In this document: piece by piece, positions 20,546-31,765 of the stretch
Numbering within the stretch: position 1 is the stretch's first letter
How the letters are laid out: each line of letters starts with the position of its first letter
Source of the DNA: Syngnathus acus
Lineage: Eukaryota; Chordata; Actinopteri; Syngnathiformes; Syngnathidae
DNA: 64,000 bases
Direction: 5' to 3'
NCBI RefSeq assembly: GCF_901709675.1
Contig: NC_051105.1
Location: forward strand, 13,622,604 to 13,686,603
Notes under the pieces: generated by a model
The model's input: only the letters and a program-made list of their open reading frames with translations
Database searches by the model: none
What the model was told of the DNA's origin: nothing
Position numbers and translations under genes: made by a program

Positions 20546-23500
20546 TGTCAATCGTGCACTTATCTGATGTAAGTGGCCGGCTCTCCGTTTAAAGGGTAAA
20601 ATTCTGTACTTTAGTCCCTCTGTAGTAACGGAGTATGTAGGGGAGACGAGAATTGATTTAAGCCGGTACGGAAAGAAGATTTGTTCCGAGTCTAACCGCT
20701 GTTCAGGTAACTAATCTATTGTTAGATGAATTCCCTCATTTCCAGACGCCAGTCCCTTTTAAAGCAAAAATGATCCCGGTGTTGAGTAATTCCTTTTCGA
20801 GACCCGGGATCAAATTGATCGCGGCCGTTTCAGCGGCTCTTCTTTCCTATAATGAGTGGGGCTTTTGTTAACAGTTCTTCGGAATAGATTTAGCTGTCTT
20901 TGTTAAGACCGCAGGAACTCGTTTATTTACACTAGCGTGCACCCACACTTGCTGAGCTCAAGTTAACGGTTTCGAACCACTCCCTTCTGACACTCCCTGA
21001 TGTCAAGGATTAAAGGTGTCTTCATTTAAAAAAGAACTGAACGGTTTACAGTATGACTATGATAGAGAAACAAAAGAGATTTAAAGCATAAAAGATCAAA
21101 ATAATTGTTGCGGCGACCTGGGAGGTGCGCACCTGTCTGTATGTGCATGTGACCACAAGGGGTCACTGCAGGTGTACGACGTGAACGCGCAGCACGCAGT
21201 GGAGCTCCTCAGAGTGCCTCAACAGCTGAGCGCAATTTATCCTGATTGGGAGCACGCACACACCAGGGTTCATAAGCAGCAAACAGCACAATCCTTTTGT
21301 CCAGTGAGCAGCAAATTCGATAGCGGAGAAATGTTTCGGATTTGTATAGGGTACATTGTGACAGCAAACGAGCAGGTGATCGAGCAAGCGTCTGATACGA
21401 GAGCATTGTGTTCGTATGGAGCGTGTTTGAAGTGAACAGCAGAGAAGAAAGGAACAAGGCAAAGTGTTGTGAAATAAAATGCTACCTGTGATACGCATTT
21501 AGGTAGAGAACTGAACTCTCGCTCTTTATGTAGCTGACGTGTCTTGCGCATCCGTTCTGCGCATCTGTAATGGCGGCCTCCGTATGATATCCGGTTTGCG
21601 ATGGAGATTAAAAAACAAACAATATTTGACAATAACACACCATCAAGGATTGCACCATCGCATCAAACAATGTGTCGTCAATTATGAATTTTACTAAGTG
21701 TGTTGGGCAGGATGGCTGAATGCGATGCGCGATTGACAACTCTCGCTCTTTATATAGCTGACGTGTCTTGCGCATCCGTTCTGCGCATCTGTCATGGCGG
21801 CCTCCGTATGATATCCGGTTTGCGATGGAGATTAAAAAACAAACAATATTTGACAATAACACACCATCAAGGATTGCACCATCGCATCAAACGATGTGTC
21901 GTCAATTATGAATTTTACTGACTAAGTGTGTTGGGCAGGATGGCTGAATGCGATGCGCGATTGACAACAAACATAGGTAGAGAACTGAACTCTCGCTCTT
22001 TATATAGCTGACGTGTCTTGCGCATCCGTTCTGCGCATACTGTCATGGCGGCCTCCGTATGATATCCGGTCTGCGATGGAGATTAAAAAACAAACAATAT
22101 TTGACAATAACACACCATCAAGGATTGCACCATCGCATCAAACGATGTGTCGTCAATTATGAATTTTACTGACTAAGTGTGTTGGGCAGGATGGCTGAAT
22201 GCGATGCGCGATTGACAACAAACAAGAAGAAAGGTGATTCCAAGTTTTATTTCGAGGGAGATTTTCTTCAAAAATTGTTGTAACCATGTATAATGCGCAC
22301 CCCAGATTTTACGACAATAAATTAGTTAAATTTTGCGCATTATACATGGAAAAAGACGGTAAGTCCAATTTGAAGATAGTATAAATTCATCCTAAGAGAC
22401 CTTGGGTTAATCTCAGAAAGGATGAAAACTATATTTTTCTAATTGGCGTCCTCGACCCACGGGCAGAAGCCCGCGAGAGAGAGAGCGCTGCTCTTTGTCC
22501 GAACGAACCTTTTATACCAGTTCAGTTCGTGGGTACTATGCCTGCTTGGTCACGTACCAGTTTTTTTTCCATGATGTCATACATTGGCCTCAGATGACCC
22601 AAATGCTTCCAGAATAGACTGCACCTGCATCTTGGCCGGTCTCAACCGGATTCAACCAGATGACGGGACCATGTTCTCAGGGATGTAACAAATTTCTCAG
22701 GGATGCTTCATCCTGTTTCCCACTTCCAAATCTTGTCAACTGTCCGTCAACATGTGTCAACGTGACATTTGCAATCGCTTTCTCTGACTTGTGTTCCGTC
22801 AAACAGCATCTTGTTTAGGCCTCAACTGGATGAACGTGACCTCGGGTCACGCTCATGTGTGGGATCTCAGTCTTCCACCACTTAGTATCACCATTAACCC
22901 TTTCCGCCTCCTTGTCTTCGCTCACATTTATACATTCATGTGTAAATGGAACATCAATATTACATACATGTTTGATACTGATTAAACATCGTAACAATAA
23001 CATACTTTCACAATAATCAATTTAACACATAATCATAACGATGATCGTGGATTCTCTTAGTTAGCAGATTACAACACTCAAGCAGCTGCAAAACGTATTT
23101 TGACAAGCTGGTGACCTCTAGGTCAAGCTCAAGTGTGGGAATGCAGTCTTCCACCCACGGTATCACTTGTCCTTACTCAGCTCTTAATACATTCATGTGT
23201 AAATGAAACATCAGTGCTATGATGCTGCTCAAAATGTTACTAACTATACAATATTGCAAAGCAGAATAAAATAAAGTATATTGCAGCTTACTCTAACCGT
23301 GATTAACATGTCTCATTCTCATCCCTAACGATGAGCATGGGCTTCTCTAGTTAGCAAATTAAAATATTAAAGCAGTTTTTAAAAGTATATTATAGCAAAA
23401 CAAAATAATATAACATAATCCAAAATTGTGTGTTGCTGTGCTTCAGAACAAGGCTTCATCTAATCGATGATTTTTTACTATGTTAGGTCAATCTGACTTT

Positions 23501-23749
23501 GGCACTATCTTCTGGTGAAATTTGGAACGGGAATGGAGGTTTACTGGCTCAACCAACAAATTCCCCAATTTAACAATAGTTAATTTTGAAGAACTAACTT
23601 TTAAGTAACCCCTACTCAGGCCCCCTTCTTCAGGTCTTCCATGTCAAGCTTTGAAATTTGGAATTTCATCTTAGCCAATTCGTCTGGGCCAAATCTAAAA
23701 CACACTCACGCACCATCTTTTACCATCCTATCCACCATGTAACTCGACA
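20546..23749 (-). mobile_element. 2-kb-type LTR, inverted, interrupted by a Tigger-like element
   Basis: On the minus strand it begins TGTCGAGTTACATGGTGG (at 23749) and ends GTGCACGATTGACA (at 20546), matching the ends of the solo LTR 26590-28613. A TATAAAA box (minus, near 22511-22518) is followed by CGAGAGAGAGAG and a GCGGGCTTCTGCCCG region, like the start region of the other copies. The Tigger-like element 21170-22359 sits inside. No matching target duplication is visible, so one edge may be rearranged. Confidence 0.65.
21170..22359 (-). mobile_element. Tigger-like element, copy 2, with triplicated promoter segment
   Basis: The right end ATACATGGAAAAAGACGG followed by TA is the family terminal repeat. 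Inside, on the minus strand, the promoter segment (TATA box, 5' UTR, GATATCCGG block) appears three times head to tail, with CTCTTTATATAGC-type boxes near 21522, 21746 and 21996 (spacing 224 and 250 bp). Downstream (minus) is a non-coding remnant shared with copy 3 (31365-31560). The other terminal repeat was not found. Confidence 0.75.
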
Positions 23750-24099
23750 CCATTCAACAGCAATGATTTAGCAAACGTTTCAATGCATTCTGTTTAATCA
23801 AGAGATGTGATGTGAAAACAATGATTGACCAATGATTTACAAATATGCATGATTGAAGTTTTATTCTTATATTGTATGTGCTCAACATGGAAACGTGTTT
23901 TCTGAGGACTTAAAAAGGAATAAGGGGCACAAAAGTTGTTTGCCATATTGGTGGTGAAAGGTTGGGAAGAAAAACGAGCAAAACAGGAAACAGCTGCGTC
24001 CTATAGGACAAACCAGTCTTGCGCAATGTTGCGCAATGGTTACTGTTTTGAGCAAGGTTGCCAAGGCAACCAGTGGTTCCCAGCAAGCATAGAGGAAGT

Positions 24100-24300
24100 G
24101 GGATGAGGTCATGCATTCTGAGCATACCAAGAATGCCATGCATTCCATGGATGCCATGCATACCAGGCATTCCACACATACCAACGAGGTCAGGCATTCT
24201 TAGCATACCAGGCATTCCACACATACCAATGAGGTCATGCATTCCTAGCATACCAGGCATTCCACACATACCAATGAGGTCATGCATTCTTCTCACTACG
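24100..24300. repeat. 45-bp minisatellite in the LTR promoter region
   Basis: The unit containing GAGGTCATGCATTC, CTAGCATACCAGGCATTCC and ACACATACCAAT recurs at 24186, 24231 and 24276 (45-bp spacing), with shorter degenerate units before. It ends about 30 bp upstream of the TATA box at 24331. Confidence 0.85.
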
Positions 24301-24821
24301 ATGAGGTAATGCCAGTAGAGCCGACAAGCCTATAAAAGCTTGTTTTCGGACGAGAAAAGGGCTCTCCCTCATCAGTGGGTACTGCGTGCTGCCCGCGAGC
24401 CCAGAACGCCTTTAGACGAAGATAGATTTTTCATTCTTTTTGACCAAACTCTACCAAGATGAATTTCTAGAGTCTTCGAATTGGACTTTGTCAAATTTTA
24501 AGGTTACAGATATGCTAGGAGAAGGGGACCTCGGGGCTGCAGAAAGGGAAATGCCATTTTTAAGGCGTTGTCCCCCTCCTCAAGGCCAGCCTATCTTTTT
24601 AAACAAAATTCGGATTTTTGGAATAAGGAAAACTGATCAACCAACTTTAATTCCACCAAAAAGGCATACAACTTGTGTCTGCCTTACCCTGTTGTACTGT
24701 TTTGTATTTTATAATCGAGAAAACTTCGAGACTGAATAATTTTGCTCTATTGAGATTAGTGAGTGGAATTATTGTTGTTTGTTCGAACTATTGAGACTTG
24801 TAATTCTTTTTAAAAGATTAA

Positions 24822-25131
24822 AGATTAAAGTCCCAATGATCGTCACACACACACCTGGGTGTGGTGAAATTTGTCCTCTGCATTTAACCCATCCCCGTGT
24901 GATTTTAATCCATCCCCTGGGGGAGAGGGGAGCAGTGAGCAGCAGCGGTGCCGCGCTCGGGAATCAGTTGGTGATCTAACCCCCCAATTCCAACCCTTAA
25001 TGCTGAGTGCCAAGCAGGGAGGCAATGGGTCCCATTTTTATAGTCTTTGGTATGACCCGGCCGGGGTTTGAACCCACAACCTTCCAGTCTCAGGGCGGAC
25101 ACTCTACCACTAGGCCACTGAGCTGGCCTAG
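24822..25131 (-). mobile_element. tRNA-derived SINE, copy 1
   Basis: On the minus strand the element starts CAGCTCAGTGGCCTAGTGG, with an A-box-like TAGTGGTAGAGTGTCC and a B-box GGTTCAAACCC of a tRNA-derived RNA polymerase III promoter, and ends in an ATTAAAG tail. Copies 2 and 3 are at 41878-42177 and 43421-43734. It is not a functional tRNA gene: the cloverleaf is lost downstream of the B-box. Confidence 0.85.
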
Positions 25132-25756
25132 GCCTTGCTTATTATTAAATTTCTTCTGAATCCTTAATTCAGTTATCGATTATTTCGTATTAACTATGTT
25201 GAGCATGGTTTTATATGGAGTAATTAGAACTTTAAATTTTCTTTATTTCCCAATCATAGTCATTTTTTAAATCTGTTCAATTCTTTTTAAAGTAAAGACA
25301 GCTTTAATCCTTAACATCAGGAATTGTCAGATCTGGTTTATCTTAAACTCAGCTAGGGCGAGTGCGCGCTACTGTAAATTAATGAGTTCTCGCGGTTTTA
25401 ACAAAGACAGCTTAATTTATCCGATTTAACAAGAGCCCCAAATCATTTAGGAAGATAGCCGTTGTAAAAAGGCCGCGGTCATCCTGACGCCGTGTCTCGA
25501 CCCTAGTTATTCTACACAAGCGTCGCTTGACTTTAGAGGGATTGGCGTCCTAAAAAGATTAGATCCATTCCTTCAGAATTAATTTAATAGAGACGGACGG
25601 TTAGTACTCGGACGAATGTCTTCCGGTACCCGGCTTATTTTACTCTCGTCTCCCCATGAGAGCAGCGTTAGAGCGCGCAGGGACAAAGGAGAGTTTTTAA
25701 CCCTTTAAACGGAGAGCCGGTCGCTTACGTTTTGATACGTAAGTGCGGATTTGACA

Positions 25757-26589
25757 GCTTCTCCAAGATCTCCTCATCCGACATCTTGCGTCCTTTGTCC
25801 TTTTCCGCACGATCTGGTGTTCCTCATGGGCGGGGCCGGCGGCTTGTCCTCCACCTCCCTGTTGTCGGACATTTTTTGTTCCTTTTGTCTGATGGCTGGT
25901 CAAAATCCGCAGGGAGTGGAATAGGAACGAAATATGGATCCAAGACGGTGCCACGGCGTCTGAAATGGCCCCTAAAGTGACTCCGCCACCTGTGTTACTT
26001 CATCCTGCTGCCCCAAGCCCGTCACGTTCGCGACCGAACCGGCCAAGGTGGGGTTTGTCCTGACCCACCTCACGGGCGAGCCGCGGCTGTGGGGAATGGC
26101 CGAGTATGAGAGGCAGGTGAAGGTGATCACACTGATCATGGGCAGACACAGGAGGGGAGGGGCGAGTACACAGAGACGCGAAGAGAAACCATGACAATAC
26201 TAGCACAAGGAAACGAACGGAGACGGGTTGTGACAATATTTTGCACAAGTCTAAAAAAAACGTTGAGAAAATATTGACTCAATGTTATGACTCCATATAT
26301 GTTTACGAATTCATATGTAGTAAAGTGTTGTTCCGTTATCTTCCATTATATGTACCATACATAACATCCCTCCTGTTGAGGCATGGCAAGGCCCACTTCC
26401 GTGTTAATATGTTACGTCAGGCACGTTCTCAGTTCCTTGTTTGTGTTTATGTAACGTTAGCATACCGTATTGTTCAGCCTGTTGTTGCCTATTCATGTCT
26501 GTTCTTGGTGTTGAATTTTGTCAAATAGAATTCCCCCTAAAATGCGACTTGTACTCCAGTGCGACTTACATATGTTTTTTTTTTCATTA
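25757..26589. other. Mixed transposon debris between two LTR copies
   Basis: Contains a Gypsy gag fragment (26013-26112) and, from about 26390, an inverted portion of the CCGTATTTTCGG-type DNA element. Between them are degraded, partly G+C-rich sequences that I cannot assign. Confidence 0.45.
26013..26112 (+). pseudogene. Gypsy/Ty3 gag fragment
   Basis: One frame reads TFATEPAKVGFVLTHLTGEP and then RLWGMAEYERQ. This corresponds to the capsid-domain block of Ty3/Gypsy Gag (F..E..KV.F....LTG.A..W....W). Only about 33 codons are recognisable, with no frame beyond. It is a relic of an LTR retrotransposon and not obviously related to the 2-kb LTRs beside it. Confidence 0.55.
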
Positions 26590-28613
26590 TGTCAAGTAAC
26601 ATGGTGGATGGGGAAAACAGATGGTGCAAAAAGTGAGTATTGGATTGTTCCCAGGAATACATTGGCATTGCTGAAATTCCAAATTTTAGCAGCAGATGGT
26701 GCAAAATTTGAATTGAGAGTTATTGGATAAATTGGCATTGCTGAAATTCCAAATTTTTCCAAGAGATGAGGCCAAACCGTTACATGAGACCAGAAGGGAA
26801 GTCGGGCAAAACAAGCTGAACTAGCAAAAATAGGGATAAACAGAATAACACGGGGTCGGTTTTGGGTCACACATGGAAGCACAAATGTTTGGATTTTTTA
26901 TTTTATTTCTTTGCCTGGCTAAATATATTCAGTAACAGCTTAAAGCAATATTATCACATAATTGGACCAAGGTGCCCACTACTATGAATATGGTGGTGTG
27001 TTAAAAAATGTTTAAAAGGTTGATTCAAAAGTTATGACATGAAAGGGCGCGGATTGCGCAATAAAGATGCTGAACCAGCAGAGGTTCACAGCTGAGGGGC
27101 AAAAGGGCAATCAGCAGAAATTGTGCAATCCTATGCTATGCAAAGTATAGGTGCCAGTAAAGGGGGAGGGGCAGAGAGGTCTATAAAAAAGCCACCGCAG
27201 GCAACCACGGGGCTTCTCTCTCCCGAAGAGCATTAATACGTGAAGAAGCCCGCAAGAGTTCCAAGACTTTTTTCAAGCCTCAGGAATCTTAGTGTGAGAC
27301 GCAAGATCGCTTGCTTGGATTAACTTGGATTTACTCAAAGAATTGGATTTGACGGCATTTCATGAGGAACTAGGTAAGGGGAACGGCTTTTTCTGTGTTT
27401 ACGCGAGGGGGAGGACAGCCGTCCGGCTAGCGTCGGTCCTCTCAAGGCCAACCTATTTCCCAAATTTGAATTTTAGAAGTAAAAGCGAACTGATCACTCG
27501 ACTTTATTTCCACCAAAAATAGCACACAAATGGTAGCTACCTTTTCCTACTTTTCTGATTTATGTTTTATAATCAAAAGGACTCCGGGACTGAATGATAT
27601 GCAATCGATTGGTTGTTGTTGTTCTGACAATTCGATTCATTTACAGGTAGTTATTATGGTATAAAATCGGACCATGATAAATAAAATTAACGAGGGTGTT
27701 TAAATTAGACTAGTCGGATTATTGTTAGATTCAAATCCGTTTAATTGTCTGTTGGTCACGGGCCCGTCCTGTATGTGTCTCACTCGGACAATTGCCGAAT
27801 TAAATTGCCTTCAAAATTATTTGAAGGATCAGTTCATCCCGTTAAATATTTCAGTTGTTCAAATATGTACTTCATTTAAGTAAGACAACGAATGTGTTTA
27901 AATTAGACTAGTTGGATTATTGTTAGATTCAAATCCGTTTAATTGTCCGTTGGTCGCGGGCCCGTCCCGTATTTGTCTAACTATAAGTCTATAAGTCTAA
28001 CTCGGACAATTGAAGCATTAAATTGCCTTCAAAATTATTTGAAGGATAATTATAATTCGTTTAAAAATTTGATTTGTTTTAAAAGAAATATCATTCATTT
28101 AAACAATCGAGTTGGTTGAAGCATTTCAACGGTTAGGAGTTTATATATAGTTTTAGAATTAATGATTAATGTATTAAATTTCTTCTCAAATACTATTATT
28201 GTCATACTTCCATTAATTCGATCCTTCATCGAATAAAGACAAGTAGGCTCGCTACTTCGGCAACAAAGTAGAGCAGACCCATATAAATAGTTACTTCGGC
28301 ACAACTAGGGCAAGTGTGCGCTAGATTAACAAATCCCTGAGGTCTTAACAAAGAGATTTAAAAACATCCGTAACATAACAACCGAAGGGAGCCATCATTA
28401 TGGCGCGGTTATTCTGACGACGTGCCTCAAATTTGAGTTACTCAGCACGAGCGTCGTTTGACTTGAGAGGGATTGGCGTCATAAAGAGATTATATTGATT
28501 CTTTTAGAATTAATTTAACTCGGGCGGTCAGAGACGGACGAGTCCCTTCACCCCGGCTTATCGAACCCTTTGATGGGAAGCCGGTCACTTTAATAAAAAG
28601 TGCAGGTTTGACA
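26590..28613 (+). mobile_element. Solo LTR, 2024 bp, with 4-bp target duplication
   Basis: It begins TGTCAAGTAACATGG and ends GTGCAGGTTTGACA, with ATTA on both outer sides (26586-26589 and 28614-28617). A TATA box (TCTATAAAAAAG, about 27180-27190) marks the likely transcription start, and internal duplications of an ATTAGACTAGT(C/T)GGATTATT block occur near 27700 and 27900. It interrupts an inverted CCGTATTTTCGG-type DNA element whose end is at 28747. The LTR is very long and its superfamily is not evident from sequence alone. Confidence 0.75.
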
Positions 28614-28747
28614 ATTACTATGCATTTTATGGCTGGTGCGACTTGTACGCCGGTGCGATTTACATACGTTTTTTTTCTTCTTTATTATGCATTTTATGGC
28701 TGGTGCGACTTGTCCTCCAGAGCGATTTATAGTCCGGAAAATACGGT
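28614..28747. mobile_element. End of the CCGTATTTTCGG-type DNA element
   Basis: Contains GGCTGGTGCGACTTGT twice and ends TTATAGTCCGGAAAATACGG followed by TA, matching the termini at 10505 and 40350. Its other portion lies upstream of the solo LTR (about 26390-26589). Confidence 0.7.
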
Positions 28748-29320
28748 ATTGTGTATTGAGTAAAAGTGGACTTAATTAGCATAATAAAGTGAAATGTATA
28801 ACCGATGACGTCGCAGTTATTCTCCTTATTAAACCTGTCTAACTTTAACAGTCAATGTCAGAAATCATTAAGAGTTAAGCACTGCTTTTGCATACAAGGG
28901 TAAGAAACATGACAAAGTTATTTTTCTAATTACTGATTGATTCTTGGTTTGTAACGTGTAAGCAATCTGTTAACGAACAACAACACAGTGAATGGTTTTG
29001 GATCTTTTACATTTCATCTTGAAAATATATTATTTCGATATTTCTTTATTTCGATATCTTTATTTCGAACATCCAAAACAAAAAAGAAAAACAAAAAAAC
29101 AAAAACAAAACAAATAACACTCTAAAGTGCCACATAAGTCCATACAACAAACAAACAAAAAATAAACCAACAAATAGAAATAAATAAATTAAATAAATAA
29201 ATAAATTAATTAATAATAATACATAAGTAAATAAAAAAAATAAAGAATGCTCGAAAAGGAGTAGGAGGAAGCATAGCTTACAATTAGATTGTAATTGTTT
29301 TAAAAAAATACGTTCTAATA
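28748..29320. other. A+T-rich sequence, no gene
   Basis: Includes a long A-rich, TAAATAAAT-rich stretch (29070-29250) that could be the tail of an inverted retroelement. The minus-strand open frame here is low-complexity leucine/phenylalanine and not credible. Confidence 0.5.
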
Positions 29321-30139
29321 CAGTGTTTCCCAACCTTTTTTCATTCACGGCACACCTTTTCATTGGGAAAAATCTCAAGGCACACCACCAACACAAATCT
29401 GTTAAGTGTTACACCAGCTTCTATATTAAAATCAGTTATATTACAACGAAAGACGTAAAGTCCTATTCCTATATATGTATGGAGAGTCGAATAATTGAAT
29501 ACAAATAAACATTAAATATTCTTTAAATTGTATTTCTTTTTTAAATAAAAGTGACAGTTTTTTAAAAAGGTTTTAGACAGTGTAAGGAATAAACTATTGA
29601 AAGTGATTGTGATTAAAATCCAAAAGAATCAACATGACTTTGTTTACTGTTTTAGACTAGCTCCATAAATATTGCGAAAATAAGAACAAAGTCACTTTTA
29701 AAGACACTCTGCTGTTCTGACAGCAGCTGAGTGGCTATCACAGTCGAGGTGTCTCGACTTCACTGTGTATTTTATGTTGGTGAAAAATGAACAATCCAGG
29801 TTCTCCGGTTGGAACTGCATGCTCTGATTTCCATCGGACCACAAACGCACCACAGCCGTCATAGTGTCACTGTTAGCAAAAGCACACAGCAGCACACACA
29901 AACTGAATATGTGCCGATGCAATACAATCAGACCGACAACATGAAATCTCAAGATTCTCCGATTTGCCACGCATGCATGATTAGCAAGTGGCTGACCAGG
30001 CCTTGCGCTAACTGACCAGTGGTTTGGCGATCCTGTTTACAATGCGCTACGTACTTAATATTGGACGATTTCCCACGGCACAGCTGAACATCTCTCACGG
30101 CACACCAGTGTGCTGCGGCACAGTGGTTGGGAAACACTG
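29321..30139. mobile_element. Non-autonomous hAT element (819 bp)
   Basis: Inverted ends CAGTGTTTCCCAACC and GGTTGGGAAACACTG, with exact 8-bp duplications TTCTAATA at 29313-29320 and 30140-30147. Subterminal CACGGCACACC motifs occur near both ends. No transposase. Confidence 0.92.
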
Positions 30140-30264
30140 TTCTAATACGTATATTAGATTGCAAATGTGTATGGAATTATAGACTGAATTGAAGATACTA
30201 AAATGCTGACTATGTGTGTTTCCACTGTTTAGTAACTGCTGTGTGATGGTGAAAACGAATTAAT

Positions 30265-30638
30265 TCAGTGTGGCAGCATTTTATTGAACCAACACCAGGG
30301 AAAGCCAAATGCACAATTTGCAATGGACTGGTGAGCCTGAGAGGGGAAAAGGTTAAAAAGAAAAACACAACAAACGTATGAGGTCAACTGATGTGCCACC
30401 ACCTACAAAGATACACAGAGAGAAAAAGAGGAAGCTGCTGCCTCAACAGCAAATGTATCTCAGCTAACTATTGCAGAAATGTTTGATGCCCAATGTAAAT
30501 GGCATAACTCTGATCCTAGGTAAAAAAAAATTACACTTGAATTACAGAAATGATTGCCGCAGACACTCAGCCATTCACAATAATCTCAGGTATGGGTTTC
30601 AGAGGCTGGTTGGTGGAATTGAACCCAGATACAATTTA
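30265..30638 (+). pseudogene. ZBED-type hAT transposase, segment 1 (BED finger and linker)
   Basis: Encodes a BED zinc finger: VWQHFIEPTPGKAKCTICNG, then SLRGEK and a degraded TTN..HL region. After a gap come EMIAADTQPFTIISGMGF and RLVGGIEPRYNL, the block that precedes the RNase-H-like catalytic domain in Ac/ZBED1-type hAT transposases. Several frameshifts and a stop are present. The reading is cut at 30638 by a 7.3-kb insertion and resumes at 37931. Segments 2 and 3 are listed separately. Confidence 0.75.
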
Positions 30639-30849
30639 CCATATTTTCACGACCAAAGGGCGCACCGTACTAAAAGGCGCAGTCTCAGTTATGTGTGCCA
30701 TTGCTGTATTTAACAGACACATAGGGCGCACTGCATCATAGGCAGCATGCATGCCATGATTTACGGTAAACAAAAAAAAAACGTCACGGGTGGAAGAAAG
30801 TGAGTTCGGTTGTACTTTATTCTACTGTTTAACCATGTACTCTACTGTA

Positions 30850-30915
30850 GATAGATAGATAGATAGATCTTTATTGTCATTGTCACATATGTACAACGAA
30901 ATTTAAAACTCACAT
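30850..30915 (-). mobile_element. L2 LINE 3' tail fragment
   Basis: Minus strand reads AATTTCGTTGTACATATGTG and ACAATGACAATAAAGATC followed by TATC repeats: the L2 3' end as in copy A, extremely truncated (under 70 bp). Confidence 0.7.
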
Positions 30916-30976
30916 TACTGTTGATCGATATTCATACGCAAATCCGTCCAAGTACTCATCTTCTGTATCCAAATTA

Positions 30977-31761
30977 CCGTTTTTTTCCAGGTATAATGCG
31001 CAAAATTTAACGAATTTATTGTCCTAAAATCTGGGGTGCGCATTATACATGGGTACAATTTATTTTTTTTTTTTAAGAAAATCTCCCTCGAAATAAAACT
31101 TGAAATCACCTTTCTTCTTGTTTGTTGTCAATCGCGCATCGCATTCAGCCATCCTGCCCAACACAGTCAGTAAAATTCATAATTGACCACACATCGTTTG
31201 ATGCGATGATGCAATCCTTGATGGTGTGTTATTGTCAAATATTGTTTGTTTTTTAATCTCCATCGCAAACCGGATATCTTACGGAGGCCGCCATTACAGA
31301 TGCGCGGAATGGATGCGCAAGACACGTCAGCTATATAAAGAGCGAGACTTCAGTTCTCTACCTAAATGCGTATTACAGGTAATATTTTATTTCACAACAC
31401 TTTGCCTTGTTCCTTTCTTCTCTGCTGTTCACTTCAAACACGCTCCATACGAACACAATGCTCTCGTATCAGACGCTTGCTCGATCACCTGCTCGTTTGC
31501 TGTCACAATGTACCCTACACAAATCCGAAACATTTCTTCGCTATCGAGTTTGCTAGCGCATGCGCAGTGATACTGACCGGCAGAATAACATCCGGTTGTT
31601 CCCAAAGGTGATCTTTTTTCTGAAATAATTTACGTTTACGGACTTAAGAGTCAAAATTTGGGTGCGTATTATACATGGGTACAGGCTTTTTTCCACCATC
31701 GACATGCCATTTTTAGGGTGCGTATTATACATGGGGGCACATTATACATGGAAAAAAACGG
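30977..31761 (+). mobile_element. Tigger-like non-autonomous element, copy 3
   Basis: Ends CCGTTTTTTTCCAGGTATAATG and ATACATGGAAAAAAACGG, flanked by TA at 30975-30976 and 31762-31763. It carries one promoter unit with TATATAAAG (near 31333), but the transposase start seen in copy 1 has been lost. The interior is shared with copy 2. Confidence 0.85.
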
Positions 31762-31765
31762 TAAA

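Larger units (their letters stand above)
23760..25756 (+). mobile_element. 2-kb-type LTR, plus orientation, with SINE and minisatellite
   Basis: The 3' end AAGTGCGGATTTGACA (25741-25756) and the TATA box TATAAAA (24331-24337) match the solo LTR 26590-28613, as does the stretch TATTTTATAATCGAGAAAAC. A 45-bp minisatellite precedes the TATA box and a SINE (24822-25131) interrupts the downstream half. The 5' edge is not resolved and may abut the inverted copy at 23749. Confidence 0.6.

Noticed and set aside
24843-25131. tRNA-like A and B boxes in the SINE copies as real tRNA genes
   Set aside because: The cloverleaf cannot be completed, and the same sequence recurs with a SINE body at three places.
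29046-29396. 116-codon frame on minus strand
   Set aside because: A run of leucine and phenylalanine from A-rich DNA; not a membrane protein of any recognised type.
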